Shown: piece after piece, positions 32,674 through 41,451 of the stretch
How positions within the stretch are numbered: position 1 is the first letter of the stretch
Layout: the number at the start of each line of letters is the position of its first letter
Source: Lysobacterales bacterium
Lineage (GTDB): Bacteria; Pseudomonadota; Gammaproteobacteria; Xanthomonadales; Rhodanobacteraceae
Direction: 5' to 3'
Length of the DNA stretch: 44,398 bases
Assembly: GCA_014338185.1 (NCBI GenBank)
Contig: QUBV01000018.1
Coordinates: 1-44,398, forward strand
The notes under the pieces: model-generated
What the model was told of the DNA's origin: nothing
The model's input: the letters and a program-made list of their open reading frames with translations, nothing else
Database searches by the model: none
Translations under genes and position numbers: made by a program

Positions 32674-33174
32674 ATGCTGCGCACGTTCGTCAGGTTGTCG
32701 ACACTGGTTGGCGTCATCTTGCTCGCAAGCCTGTCCAGCGTCGCTCCCGCACACGCGTCCGAGCGCCTGTGGCGCGATTCCGCCGATACCGCGGCGTTCA
32801 ACGCGCAGGTGGCCAGGCTGCGCGAGCAGATGCAGCCTGACGAGCGCTTCGGTGCGATCAGCGATGCGGACCGGCAAAAGGTCGAGGACAACATCGAGGT
32901 GCTGCGCAAGCTGTTCGATCTGCGCGGTTCGGTGGCGGGCATGAAGGACGAGGAACGGGTGGTCGTGCTCAACGCCCAGGAGACGATCAATGCCCTGCTC
33001 GAGGGCAACGATGGCGATCGCATGGTGTGCCAGCGCGAAGCGCAGATCGGCACCCGCTTCAAGTCGACGGTATGCATGACCGCGCGCGAGCGTGCCAGCC
33101 GCAAGAAGGACGCCAGCGAGGTCGTGCGCAAGAACCAGTACCACACCGACACCAAGGCCGACCGCGGCGGCTGA
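32674..33174 (+). CDS. Small secreted protein with C...CMT motif, paralogue 2
   Basis: A 166-aa protein from the ATG at MLRTFVRLSTLVGVILLASL (GAGGA upstream), with a signal peptide cleaved after PAHA. It aligns end to end with paralogue 1: (Q/R)W(Q/R)(N/D)S, F..(I/S)(S)(Q/D).DR..VE.N..(I/V)L.KLFD.R, (L)NA...(T/L)..ND..R(L/M)(I/V)C, and CMTARER. Identity is high enough for a tandem duplication. It lacks a promoter as strong as that of the first copy, so the pair is probably co-transcribed. Function unknown; it may bind something in the periplasm. Confidence 0.75.
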   Translation: MLRTFVRLSTLVGVILLASLSSVAPAHASERLWRDSADTAAFNAQVARLREQMQPDERFGAISDADRQKVEDNIEVLRKLFDLRGSVAGMKDEERVVVLNAQETINALLEGNDGDRMVCQREAQIGTRFKSTVCMTARERASRKKDASEVVRKNQYHTDTKADRGG

Positions 33175-33223
33175 GCGCCGGCCCACGCGGCCTCGGCCAA
33201 GCCTCGGGGTGCGGATCGAAAGT

Positions 33224-33259
33224 CTTGCCGCGCAAGGCACGCTCCGCGCGCGCGGCAAG
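33224..33259 (+). terminator. Inverted repeat after the second paralogue, possible terminator
   Basis: CTTGCCGCGC (33224-33233) and GCGCGGCAAG (33250-33259) are perfect 10-bp arms with a 16-nt loop. The hairpin lies 50 bp after the stop codon of the second secreted paralogue and precedes rimK. There is no clear T-run, so termination is a guess. Confidence 0.4.
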
Positions 33260-33372
33260 GCGGTTCCGGTCCGTCGCCGATTGTGCTGCGCCGGACCCGT
33301 CCCATTGCGCCCGGATTTGCTGCACACTGCCGCTCGCCGCAGCCCTTGCGGCGGATCCAGCGGACCCGGCGC

Positions 33373-34287
33373 ATGAAGATCGCCATCCTGTCGCGCAATG
33401 CACGGCTGTATTCGACCCGCCGCCTCATCGAGGCGGCACGTGAACGCGGCCACGTCGCACGCGCGCTCGACCCCTTGCGCTGCTACATGCGCATTGCGCC
33501 GGGCAGTTTCGAGATGCACAGCGGTGGCAAGCGCCTGCACGGCTTCGACGCGGTCATCCCGCGCATCGGCGCCTCGATCACCTTCTACGGTACCGCGGTG
33601 GTGCGCCAGTTCGAGAAGATGGGGGCCTACACCCCCAACGACGCCGATGCGATCCTGCGCGCGCGCGACAAGCTGCGTGCGTTGCAGATGCTCGCCGCCG
33701 AAGGCGTGGACCTGCCGACCACGGTGTTCGGTGACAACCCCGAGGACAGTGCCGACCTGCTGGCGATGCTCGGCGAGCCGCCGCATGTGCTCAAGCTCAA
33801 CGAAGGCGCCCAGGGGCAGGGCGTGCTGCTGGCGGAGAAGCGCAGCGCTTCGCTGGGCATGATCGAGGCGTTCCGTGCGCTGTACGCCAATTTCATCGTG
33901 CAGGAATTCATCCGCGAGGCCAACGGCGCCGACTTGCGCTGTTTCGTCGTGGGCGAGCGGGTGGTGGCGGCGATGCAGCGCCAGGCTCCCGAAGGCGACT
34001 TCCGCGCCAACCTGCATCGCGGTGGCAGCGCCAGCGCCGTTGAACTCGACGCCGCCGAGCGCGAACTCGCGCTGCGCGCCACGCGTGTGCTCGGCCTGGG
34101 CATCAGCGGCGTCGACCTGCTGCGCTCGGCGCGCGGACCCCTCGTGCTCGAGGTCAATTCCTCGCCGGGCCTGGAAGGCATCGAGGCGGCCACCGGCGTG
34201 GACATCGCGGGTGCGATCGTGGAATACATAGCCGCAGCCGTGGCGCGGCGCGCCGTGCCGACGGCGTCGCGCCAGCGCGGCGCCTGA
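33373..34287 (+). CDS. rimK: RimK-family ATP-grasp ligase
   Basis: A 304-aa protein. The start [20 protein letters not shown], the [19 protein letters not shown] segment, and the ATP-grasp motifs [33 protein letters not shown] and [15 protein letters not shown] are near-textbook RimK. RimK adds glutamate residues to the C-terminus of ribosomal protein S6. Length and motifs fit RimK rather than the longer glutathione synthetases. It is a single plus-strand gene, convergent with apt. Confidence 0.94.
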   Translation: MKIAILSRNARLYSTRRLIEAARERGHVARALDPLRCYMRIAPGSFEMHSGGKRLHGFDAVIPRIGASITFYGTAVVRQFEKMGAYTPNDADAILRARDKLRALQMLAAEGVDLPTTVFGDNPEDSADLLAMLGEPPHVLKLNEGAQGQGVLLAEKRSASLGMIEAFRALYANFIVQEFIREANGADLRCFVVGERVVAAMQRQAPEGDFRANLHRGGSASAVELDAAERELALRATRVLGLGISGVDLLRSARGPLVLEVNSSPGLEGIEAATGVDIAGAIVEYIAAAVARRAVPTASRQRGA

Positions 34288-34363
34288 CACGCAATGGCGC
34301 ATGGGTGGCGTCCGCCTGGTGCCGCGCCGAGGCGGTGCACGGCTACCCGCCGCACGCCATGCC

Positions 34364-34882
34364 TCAGTAATGCAGCAGCGCGTGCAGCGGCGCCGCGTCA
34401 CCCCACCGCGCCCGCCCACCGAGCGCATCGAGTTCGAGCAGCAGGCTCGCGCCGACCACGCATGCGCCCTGGGCCTGCACCAGCGTGCGCGCCGCGCACA
34501 GCGTGCCGCCGGTCGCCAGCACGTCATCGGCCAGCAGCACCTGCTCACCGCCCGACAGCGTGTCGGCGCGCATCTCGAGCCGGTCCTGGCCGTACTCGAG
34601 CGCGTAGTCGACCCCGACCACGGGTGGCGGCAGCTTGCCCGGCTTGCGCAGCGGCACGAAGCCGGCGCCCAGTGCACCGGCCAGCGCGGTGCCGAAGATG
34701 AAGCCGCGCGCCTCCACCGCGCACACCACGTCGATGTGCCTGCCGCGCCACGGCGCGGCCATGCCCTCGATCGCGCGTTGCAGCGCCGTGGTGTCGGCCA
34801 GCAGTGGCGTGATGTCGCGGAACAGCACGCCCGGGCTCGGGAAGTCGGCTACCGCGCGGATCAGTCGGCTGAGCTGCTGCAT
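34364..34882 (-). CDS. apt: Adenine phosphoribosyltransferase
   Basis: A 172-aa protein from the ATG at MQQLSRLIRAVADFPSPGVL. Apt features are PSPGVLFRDITPLL, VCAVEARGFIFGTALA, VPLRKPGKLPP, DYALEYGQDRLEMR and the PRPP-binding LLADDVLATGGTL. It salvages adenine to AMP using PRPP in the cytoplasm. The start choice drops a 45-residue non-homologous extension. It is followed on the same strand by no close neighbour and is convergent with rimK. Confidence 0.96.
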   Translation of the reverse strand: MQQLSRLIRAVADFPSPGVLFRDITPLLADTTALQRAIEGMAAPWRGRHIDVVCAVEARGFIFGTALAGALGAGFVPLRKPGKLPPPVVGVDYALEYGQDRLEMRADTLSGGEQVLLADDVLATGGTLCAARTLVQAQGACVVGASLLLELDALGGRARWGDAAPLHALLHY

Positions 34883-34977
34883 GTCGTGCCCTCGGCGGCG
34901 TGCGTGCCCGGCCGCCTCACGCGCCTGCCCCGCATCCGCCGAGCGCTGGCATCGCGCGAACGCGTCCGGGGCCGGTC

Positions 34978-35901
34978 TCAGTAACGCGGCACGCCCGGGT
35001 CGATCTCGCGCGACCACGCATCGATGCCACCCTCGACGTTGTACAGGTTGCTGAAACCATGGTCACGGAAATGCTCGGCCGCGTTGCGGCTCGCCACGCC
35101 GTGGTGGCAGATGAACGCGATCGCGGTGTCGCGCGGCAGCTGGGTGAGGCGCTCGTGGGTTTCGGGCGCGAACACCTCGGCACCCGCGAACGGCACGCGG
35201 GTGCGTTCGTCGAGATTGCGCACGTCGAGCACGAGCAGGTCGCCCGCCTGCATGCGCCGCTTGAGTTCATGCACGTCGATCGACTTGATCACCTCGGGTG
35301 CCGCGGGCAGGAAGATCGCCAGTCCCATGCCATGCGGGGTGCTGGTCCAGTCGATCTGCGCGCCCTGCGCACGCGGCGCACTGGCCAGGTCGAAGTGGAT
35401 GTCGAGCCCGTTGGCATGCGCCACGATGTCGTGGGCGCCGGCCGCGCGCAGCTGGAAGCGCGGCTGGAAATGGCTGTCCACATCGAGGAACAGCGCGGCC
35501 TCGCCCGCATCGCCGAGTGCGGCACGGATGTGCCCGGCCGCGGTGTCGCTGATCGTGAGCGTGGGCGGCGTGCGGTCGGGCTCGGGCCGACCGAACAGGC
35601 GGTGCAGTTCGCCCGAGTCGTACATCGACTGCACGATGTCGGCGCCGCCGACCAGTTCACCCTGCACGTACAGCTGCGGGATCGTCGGCCAGTTGCCGAA
35701 CTCCTTGATGCCGGCGCGGATGTCCTCGTCGGCGAGCACGTCCACGCTCAGGTAGTCGTCGAGCAGGGCATTGAGGCGGTCGGCCGCAGCGGCCGAGAAG
35801 CCGCAGCGCGGCGCGTGGCGGGTGCCCTTCATGAACAGCACGACGGGGTGGCTGGCCAGCAGCGCCTCGATGCGGGCGCGGGTATCGGGTGACAGGGACA
35901 T
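34978..35901 (-). CDS. Monothiol glutaredoxin Grx4 fused to a middle domain and rhodanese
   Basis: A 307-aa three-part protein. Residues 1-105 are a Grx4-type monothiol glutaredoxin with the CGFS site (Cys33) and NWPTIPQLYVQGELVGGADI. Residues about 115-205 (LTISDTAAGHIRAAL, FQPRFQL, GLDIHFD) resemble an A-type Fe-S carrier or HesB fold without its cysteines. Residues 210-307 are a rhodanese with active-site loop FICHHGVASRNAAEHF. Such fusions occur in Xanthomonadales. It probably handles Fe-S clusters and sulfane sulfur. The first in-frame ATG with Grx homology is used. Confidence 0.88.
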   Translation of the reverse strand: MSLSPDTRARIEALLASHPVVLFMKGTRHAPRCGFSAAAADRLNALLDDYLSVDVLADEDIRAGIKEFGNWPTIPQLYVQGELVGGADIVQSMYDSGELHRLFGRPEPDRTPPTLTISDTAAGHIRAALGDAGEAALFLDVDSHFQPRFQLRAAGAHDIVAHANGLDIHFDLASAPRAQGAQIDWTSTPHGMGLAIFLPAAPEVIKSIDVHELKRRMQAGDLLVLDVRNLDERTRVPFAGAEVFAPETHERLTQLPRDTAIAFICHHGVASRNAAEHFRDHGFSNLYNVEGGIDAWSREIDPGVPRY

Positions 35902-35960
35902 GACGACTTCCGCTACGGACAACCGCCCATGATACCGGCAGATGCCGCGTCGTGGACGAA

Positions 35961-36905
35961 TCAGGCGCTGACCGCGTCGAGGCGTGCCAGGTCATCCGCG
36001 TCCAGGCGCAAGTGCAGCGCGCCGGCCAGTTCGGCCACCTGCGCCGCACTGGTGGCGCTGGCGATGGGCGCGCTCACGCCGGGGCGCGCCATGAGCCAGG
36101 CCAGGGCGACCTGCGCCGGGCTCGCGCGATGGCGGCGCGCGACGTCATCGAGCGCGGCCAGCACCCGCAGGCCGCGCGCGTTGAGGTGGCGGCCGACCGC
36201 GCCCGCGCGCGCCGCGCTCTTGCCCAGGTCGGCGCGGCTGCGGTACTTGCCGCTGAGGAAGCCGCTCGCGAGCGCGTAGTAGCACACCACGCCGAGCTGT
36301 TCGCGCTGCGCGAGCGGCGCCAGCGCGCGCTCATGGTCCCGGCGCGCGACGAGGCTGTATTCGGGCTGGATCACCTCGAAGCGCGGCAAGCCATGCGCGG
36401 CGCTGGTCGCCAGCGCCTGGGCCAGCCGCGCGGCACCGAAATTGGATGCGCCGATCGCCGCCACCTTGCCGCGCTCGATCAGTCGCGCGAACGCGCCGAG
36501 CATGTCGGCCAACGGCACCTGCGGGTCGTCCTCGTGGGCAAAGTACAGGTCGATCCGTTCCAGCCCGAGCCGGCGCAACGAATCGTCGGCGGCGGCCTCG
36601 ATGTTGGCAGGCGCGAGTCCGCGCCGCGGCGGCCATTTGCCGACCTTGGTGGCGATGCGCACACGCCCGCGCCGGCCGCCGTGCCGCAGCCACTGGCCGA
36701 TGATCGTCTCCGATTCGCCGCCGTGGTTGCCCGGCGCCCAGGCCGGGTACACGTCGGCGGTGTCGATCATGCCGATGCCGGCGTCGATCGCGGCGTCGAG
36801 CACACTGGCCGCATGGGCCGCGTCAACGCTCCAGCCGAACACGTTGCCACCGAGCACCAGTGGCGGGATGGACAGGCCGGAGCGACCCAGTGGACGCGTG
36901 TTCAT
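35961..36905 (-). CDS. Aldo/keto reductase
   Basis: A 314-aa TIM-barrel oxidoreductase from the ATG at MNTRPLGRSGLSIPPLVLGG. The catalytic tetrad is readable: Asp and Tyr in MIDTADVYPAW, Lys in RIATKVGKW, and His in YFAHEDDP. NADPH-binding segments are GASNF, QPEYSLVARR and ASGFLSGKY. It resembles YajO/YghZ-type reductases that act on aldehydes and ketones; the substrate cannot be told. It lies 43 bp after the NlpC/P60 gene on the same strand. Confidence 0.92.
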   Translation of the reverse strand: MNTRPLGRSGLSIPPLVLGGNVFGWSVDAAHAASVLDAAIDAGIGMIDTADVYPAWAPGNHGGESETIIGQWLRHGGRRGRVRIATKVGKWPPRRGLAPANIEAAADDSLRRLGLERIDLYFAHEDDPQVPLADMLGAFARLIERGKVAAIGASNFGAARLAQALATSAAHGLPRFEVIQPEYSLVARRDHERALAPLAQREQLGVVCYYALASGFLSGKYRSRADLGKSAARAGAVGRHLNARGLRVLAALDDVARRHRASPAQVALAWLMARPGVSAPIASATSAAQVAELAGALHLRLDADDLARLDAVSA

Positions 36906-36948
36906 GACCCGCAGTGCCGGCGCCCGCGCCGCGGGTGCGGCGGCACAC

Positions 36949-37539
36949 TCAGCCGAGCACGTCGGGACGCTTGGCACCGGCGAAGCGGCGCGCCCAGTAG
37001 GCCTCGTCCAGGCTGCTCACGCTCACGCGCTTGCCGGTCGAGGGCGAGTGGATGAAGCGGTTGTCGCCCAGATAGATGCCCACGTGCGAGATGCGCTTGC
37101 CGTGGATGCGGAAGAACACGAGGTCGCCCACTCGCATGTCGGCGCGCGCGACACTGCTGCCGACCTGGAACTGGCCGGCCGAATTGGACGGCAGCACCGC
37201 ACCGATCGTGTGCTGATAGACGTAACGCACGAAACCGCTGCAGTCGAAGCCGGTCCTGGGGTCGCGACCCCCGCGCCGATAGCGCACCTCGCGCAGGCTC
37301 AGCGAGAAATCGGCCAGCAGCGTGCGCATGCGCGATGCAGCGGATGCCGCGCCCTCTGGCGCCTCGGGCGGCACCACCAGGGTGCCGGTCGCGGGCCAAG
37401 CGGTGGTGGCGATCGCACCGGCGCGGTCGAGGCTGAACGCGGCCAGGTCGAATCCGGGCGCGGGCGCAGCGGCCGCGCCCGTGCCGGCCGACAGCAGCAA
37501 CGCGAACAAGACCGACGACGTCAATCGCTGGAATGGCAT
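36949..37539 (-). CDS. Secreted NlpC/P60 peptidoglycan hydrolase
   Basis: A 196-aa protein with a signal peptide (LTSSVLFALLLSAGTGAAAA). The NlpC/P60 catalytic triad is Cys100 in TGFDCSGFVRYVYQ, His152 in RISHVGIYLGD and His164 in RFIHSPSTG. It should cleave the gamma-D-glutamyl-meso-diaminopimelate bond of cell-wall peptides, like Spr/MepS. Unlike MepS it lacks a lipobox. It is upstream of the aldo/keto reductase on the same strand, but functional linkage is doubtful. Confidence 0.92.
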   Translation of the reverse strand: MPFQRLTSSVLFALLLSAGTGAAAAPAPGFDLAAFSLDRAGAIATTAWPATGTLVVPPEAPEGAASAASRMRTLLADFSLSLREVRYRRGGRDPRTGFDCSGFVRYVYQHTIGAVLPSNSAGQFQVGSSVARADMRVGDLVFFRIHGKRISHVGIYLGDNRFIHSPSTGKRVSVSSLDEAYWARRFAGAKRPDVLG

Positions 37540-37762
37540 GGCTGGACCCCGGGCAGCGGTACTGGCAGGGGTGAGCCACGGCCAACCGCGCACCCCGCGA
37601 GCGCGGCAAGTTAGCAAACGCCTTGCTGAACGGTGTTGGGGTTTCGTTAAACCCACGCGCCGTGGGCCGTGCCGCCGGTGCGGCACCCGCGCACCGGGCG
37701 CCGACGTGCCGGCGGTGCTGCGGGCGCGCCACGGTCGGTCCGCGCGCGGCGGGCGCCCGCGC

Positions 37763-39001
37763 TCAGGCGACGCGGCGGGTCGCCTCCGCGGCGCAGCGTT
37801 GCAGTTGGCGCTCGATGCGCGCGAAGGCGTCTTCCAGTACCGCGGGCTCGGGCAGCAGCGTCACGCGGAAGTGGTTGCGCGCGGCGATGTTGAAGCTCGA
37901 TCCGGGCACCAGCAGGATGCGTTCGGATTCGAGCAGATCGAGCGCGAAGCGCGCATCGTCGAACTCGGGCAGGCGCTGCGGATCGATGCTCGGGAACGCA
38001 TACAGCGCGCCCTGCGGCGCCACCACGCGCAGGAACGCGCTGCGCGCCACCGCTGCGCACACCGTTTCGCGCGCGCTGTGCAGGCGACCTCCGGCGGCGG
38101 TGAGCGCGCCGATCTCGTTGGGGCCTTCCAGCGCCGGCTTGATCGCCCATTGCGCGGTCACGTTGCTGCACAGGCGCAGCGAGGCGAGCAGGTCGAGCGC
38201 GCGCGCGAGTTCGCTGCCGCGCGCCTCATCACCGCTGAGCACCAGCCAGCCGACACGATAGCCACAGGCCAAGTGCACCTTGGACAGCCCGCCATAGCTC
38301 AGGCAGGGCACCTCGGCCGCCAGCGGCGCCAGCGGCGTGTGGATGGCGCCGTCGTAGAGCACGCTGTCGTAGATCTCGTCGGCCAGCAGCACGAGGCGGT
38401 GGCGGCGCGCCACCTCGACCAGCGCCAGCAGCAGTTCGCGCGGATACACCGCACCGGTGGGATTGTTCGGGTTGATGATCACGAGCGCGCGCGTGCGCGG
38501 CGTGACCAGCGCCTCGATCTCGGCCGCATCGGGCAGGTGCGCGCGCGTGGCCGGGCAGGGATAGTGCACCGGCACGCCGCCGTTGAGGCGCGTGGCCGCG
38601 GTCCACAGCGGATAGTCGGGGGCGGGCACGAGCACTTCGTCGCCGTCGTTGAGCAGTGCGCGCAGGCTCAGGTCGATGAGTTCACTCACGCCGTTGCCGA
38701 TGAACACGCGCTCGGCGCTTGCGTCGGCACCGTGGCGCCGGTGCAGCGCCGCGATCGCGGCGCGCGCCTCGGGCAGGCCCTGCTGGTGGCAGTAGGCCTC
38801 GCTGTCGGGCAGGTGCTGCGCGATCGCATCGCGCAGGTGCTGGGGCACGCGGAAGCCGAACAGGCCCGGGTTGCCGATATGCAGGCGCAGGATCGCCTGG
38901 CCGTCGCGCTCGAGTTCGTGGGCGCGGCGGCTGAGCGGGCCGCGGATGTCGTAGCGCACCTGGCCGAGACGGCCGGCAACCGCGATGGAGGGTTCTTGCA
39001 T
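37763..39001 (-). CDS. alaA: PLP-dependent aminotransferase, AlaA-like
   Basis: A 412-aa fold-type I aminotransferase from the ATG at MQEPSIAVAGRLGQVRYDIR. The substrate loop RLHIGNPGLFGF, GNGVSELIDLSLRALL, PAPDYPLWTAAT, VIINPNNPTGAVYP, LADEIYDSVLYDG and YGGLSKVHLACGYRVGW (Schiff-base Lys) match AlaA-type glutamate-pyruvate transaminases closely. FRVTLLP supplies the C-terminal substrate-binding Arg. It probably makes alanine from pyruvate and glutamate. It lies 26 bp downstream of the GGDEF gene on the same strand and may be co-transcribed. Confidence 0.9.
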   Translation of the reverse strand: MQEPSIAVAGRLGQVRYDIRGPLSRRAHELERDGQAILRLHIGNPGLFGFRVPQHLRDAIAQHLPDSEAYCHQQGLPEARAAIAALHRRHGADASAERVFIGNGVSELIDLSLRALLNDGDEVLVPAPDYPLWTAATRLNGGVPVHYPCPATRAHLPDAAEIEALVTPRTRALVIINPNNPTGAVYPRELLLALVEVARRHRLVLLADEIYDSVLYDGAIHTPLAPLAAEVPCLSYGGLSKVHLACGYRVGWLVLSGDEARGSELARALDLLASLRLCSNVTAQWAIKPALEGPNEIGALTAAGGRLHSARETVCAAVARSAFLRVVAPQGALYAFPSIDPQRLPEFDDARFALDLLESERILLVPGSSFNIAARNHFRVTLLPEPAVLEDAFARIERQLQRCAAEATRRVA

Positions 39002-39027
39002 GGGGCAAAGCCGGGTGAAAAGGTGGC

Positions 39028-40200
39028 CTATCCTAGCAATGATGACGCGTTGCAGCACGCCGTGGGCGACTTCGACCCCGCCGCGTCGCGGCCACTGCCG
39101 TCGCAGCCGCGCACGCAGTTGCGGCCGGCCGCCTTGGCCATGTACAGCGCGCGATCGGCCGCCTCGACCAGCGCCTGCGCACTGGCCGCGCGCGTGGTCG
39201 GGTTGGCCGCCACGCCGATGCTCACGCTCAGCCGCGTGAGCTGCGGCAGCGGCGGTTGCGGGAACACGTTGGCGGCGACCGCGACGCGCAGCCGTTCGGC
39301 GCAGGCGAGCGCGGCGTCCAGATCGCACGCTGGCAGCAGCAGCGCGAACTCGTCGCCGCCGATGCGGGCGACGGTGGCTTCGGGCTGCGGCGCCGCGGCC
39401 ACGCACTGGCGCGCCACCTCGCGCAGGCATTCATCGCCACGCAGGTGCCCGGCGGCATCGTTGAGCGGCTTGAAGCCATCGACGTCCACCAGCAACAGCG
39501 CCAGCGGCTGCGCGCGTGCGAGGTGGCGCTGCCATTCCTCGGCCAGCTGCGCGTCGAAACAGCGCCGGTTGGCCACTCCGGTCAGGCCATCGCTCAGGGA
39601 CAGCTGGCGCAGCCGCCGGTTGGCCTGCTCCAGCTCATGCACGATGCGCGCGAGGTGGATCGCGCCCGCGATCTGGGCCGCGATCGCGTCGAACACCGCG
39701 CGTACCTCGGCGCTGAAGAAGTCGGCCTGGGTGCTTTCCAGGTTGAGCACGCCATGCAGGCGCTCGCGATGGCGGATCGGTACCAGGTACTCGCTGCGCA
39801 CCGCCTCGTTGCCCGCGACGTAGTCGGGGTCGGCGGTCACATCGCTGATGAGCTGGGGCTGGCCGCTGCGCACGGCGCGCCCTGCCGCGCCGATCTCGAT
39901 CGGCCAGGGCAGCCCGCTGGGCAGTTCGAGGGTGAGCTCGCCGCTCCAGACTTCCTTGCTGAAGTGGGTGCCTGCCTCGTCGAGCAGGATGATGCTCGCG
40001 ATCGCGACCGGCAGTTCGCGCGCGAGGCAGTCGGTGATGCGTTGCAGGGTGTCGCCGAGCGAGTCGCCCTGCAGGGCCTGGCTGGACACCTCCGCGAGCA
40101 GGCTCGCGAGCACGAGCCGGCGACTGCCGTCATCGTGCTCCAGCCACGCCGTGGATGGCACCGTGGGCCGTGCCTCGCCACGCATTGTCCGCTCCGCCAT
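39028..40200 (-). CDS. GAF-GGDEF diguanylate cyclase
   Basis: A 390-aa soluble protein. Residues 30-185 form a GAF domain (ASIILLDEAG, SEYLVPIRHRERLHGVLNLE). Residues 200-365 form a GGDEF domain: DGLTGVANRR, LLLVDVDGFKPLND and ARIGGDEFALL (GGDEF at 281-285). The active-site motif is intact, so c-di-GMP synthesis from GTP is expected. I do not see the RxxD inhibitory site before GGDEF, so product inhibition may be weak. There is no EAL domain or transmembrane segment. It is divergent from rsgA. Confidence 0.93.
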   Translation of the reverse strand: MAERTMRGEARPTVPSTAWLEHDDGSRRLVLASLLAEVSSQALQGDSLGDTLQRITDCLARELPVAIASIILLDEAGTHFSKEVWSGELTLELPSGLPWPIEIGAAGRAVRSGQPQLISDVTADPDYVAGNEAVRSEYLVPIRHRERLHGVLNLESTQADFFSAEVRAVFDAIAAQIAGAIHLARIVHELEQANRRLRQLSLSDGLTGVANRRCFDAQLAEEWQRHLARAQPLALLLVDVDGFKPLNDAAGHLRGDECLREVARQCVAAAPQPEATVARIGGDEFALLLPACDLDAALACAERLRVAVAANVFPQPPLPQLTRLSVSIGVAANPTTRAASAQALVEAADRALYMAKAAGRNCVRGCDGSGRDAAGSKSPTACCNASSLLG

Positions 40201-40294
40201 GACGCCGGCTCCGGGGACTCCGGATGGATTCCAATCCCGCCGAGTCTACGCCAGCTGCGTGGCGGTGGCGCCGAACGTGGCTAGAATCGCGCCG

Positions 40295-41368
40295 ATGCCA
40301 GCCGCCCACCACCCCGACGACCGCCTCGCCCGCATCGGCTGGCGTGCGGTCGAGGGCGTGGAAGCGACTGCCGAGGCGGCGATCGCGCGCGTGGTGGCGC
40401 AGCACCGTGGCGGCTACGAACTGCATGATGGGCTGGCCTGCTTCACCGCCCAGCCGGCCGCGCGCTTCCTGCGCCGCGGGCTCGACCCGACCCTGCGGCC
40501 CGCGGTCGGCGACTTCGTGACCTGCAGCCGCGGCCAGCCCCCGACCATCGAGCGCGTGCTGCCGCGGCGCACGGTGTTGCGGCGCGGCGCCGCCGGCGAA
40601 CGCCAGCAACAGCAGGTCATTGCCACCAACATCGACCTCGTGCTGGTGCTGGTCGGCCTCGACGGCGACTACAACCCGGCGCGCATCGAGCGCTACCTGC
40701 TGCTGGTCGATGGCAGCGGTGCGCAGGCGATCGTGGTGCTGACCAAGGCCGATCGCGCCGAGGATGCGGCGGCGCGCGTGGCGCAGTTGCAGGAGCGCCT
40801 GCCCGGTACCCGCGTGATCGCGGTCAACGCCAAGGACGCGCACAGCGTGGCACCGCTTGCGGCCGAACTCGGGCCCGGGCGCAGCGGTGTGCTGGTGGGC
40901 TCATCGGGCGCGGGCAAGTCGACGCTCACCAACACCCTGCTCGGGCAACAGCGCCAGGCCACCGCGGCCGTGCGCGCGCACGACAGCCGCGGCCGCCACA
41001 CCACCACCCATCGCGCGCTCATCATGCTGCCCGCGGGCGGCTGCCTGATCGACACGCCCGGCATGCGCGAGCTCAAGCTCAGCGGCGAGGAATCGCTCGA
41101 TGCGGGCCAGTTCGCCGACATCGAGGCGCTGGCCCAGGCTTGCCGCTTCGGTGACTGCGCGCATGGGGTCGAACCCGGCTGCGCGGTGCAGGCCGCACTC
41201 GCCGACGGGCGCCTCGATGCCGATCGCTGGCGCAACTACCGCAAGCTGCGCGACGAACTGACGGCCACCGCCGATGCCGTCGAGGCGCAACTGCGCCGCA
41301 AGGGCGAGGCCAAGCGCCTGACCAAGGCACTGGATCGGCGCCTGCGCGAGAAGGCCGGCAGCGGCTGA
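40295..41368 (+). CDS. rsgA: Ribosome small-subunit-dependent GTPase RsgA
   Basis: A 357-aa circularly permuted GTPase. After an N-terminal OB-fold (PAVGDFVTCSRG) the motifs run G4 (VVLTKADRAED), G5 region (VNAKDAHSV), G1 (VGSSGAGKSTL), G2/switch (DSRGRHTTTHR) and G3 (IDTPGMREL). A C-terminal zinc finger CRFGDCAHGVEPGC follows. RsgA checks and releases late 30S subunits during ribosome assembly. The start ATG follows no strong ribosome-binding site, but homology begins within the first 15 residues. Confidence 0.96.
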   Translation: MPAAHHPDDRLARIGWRAVEGVEATAEAAIARVVAQHRGGYELHDGLACFTAQPAARFLRRGLDPTLRPAVGDFVTCSRGQPPTIERVLPRRTVLRRGAAGERQQQQVIATNIDLVLVLVGLDGDYNPARIERYLLLVDGSGAQAIVVLTKADRAEDAAARVAQLQERLPGTRVIAVNAKDAHSVAPLAAELGPGRSGVLVGSSGAGKSTLTNTLLGQQRQATAAVRAHDSRGRHTTTHRALIMLPAGGCLIDTPGMRELKLSGEESLDAGQFADIEALAQACRFGDCAHGVEPGCAVQAALADGRLDADRWRNYRKLRDELTATADAVEAQLRRKGEAKRLTKALDRRLREKAGSG

Positions 41369-41451
41369 CAGCCTGCGCCAGCCGGGTCCGATGCCCGCCG
41401 CGGCGCGGGCCCGTGGTGAACTGCTATCGTCGCGCGCACCACCGCCTGCGG

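Noticed and set aside
31600-34677. Long minus-strand open frame that would extend the FecR/DUF6600 protein by about 1,000 residues upstream
   Set aside because: It runs antisense to tRNA-Gly, two secreted paralogues and rimK, overlaps apt, and has Arg/His-rich shadow composition. A signal peptide and a strong ribosome-binding site mark the real start at 31599.
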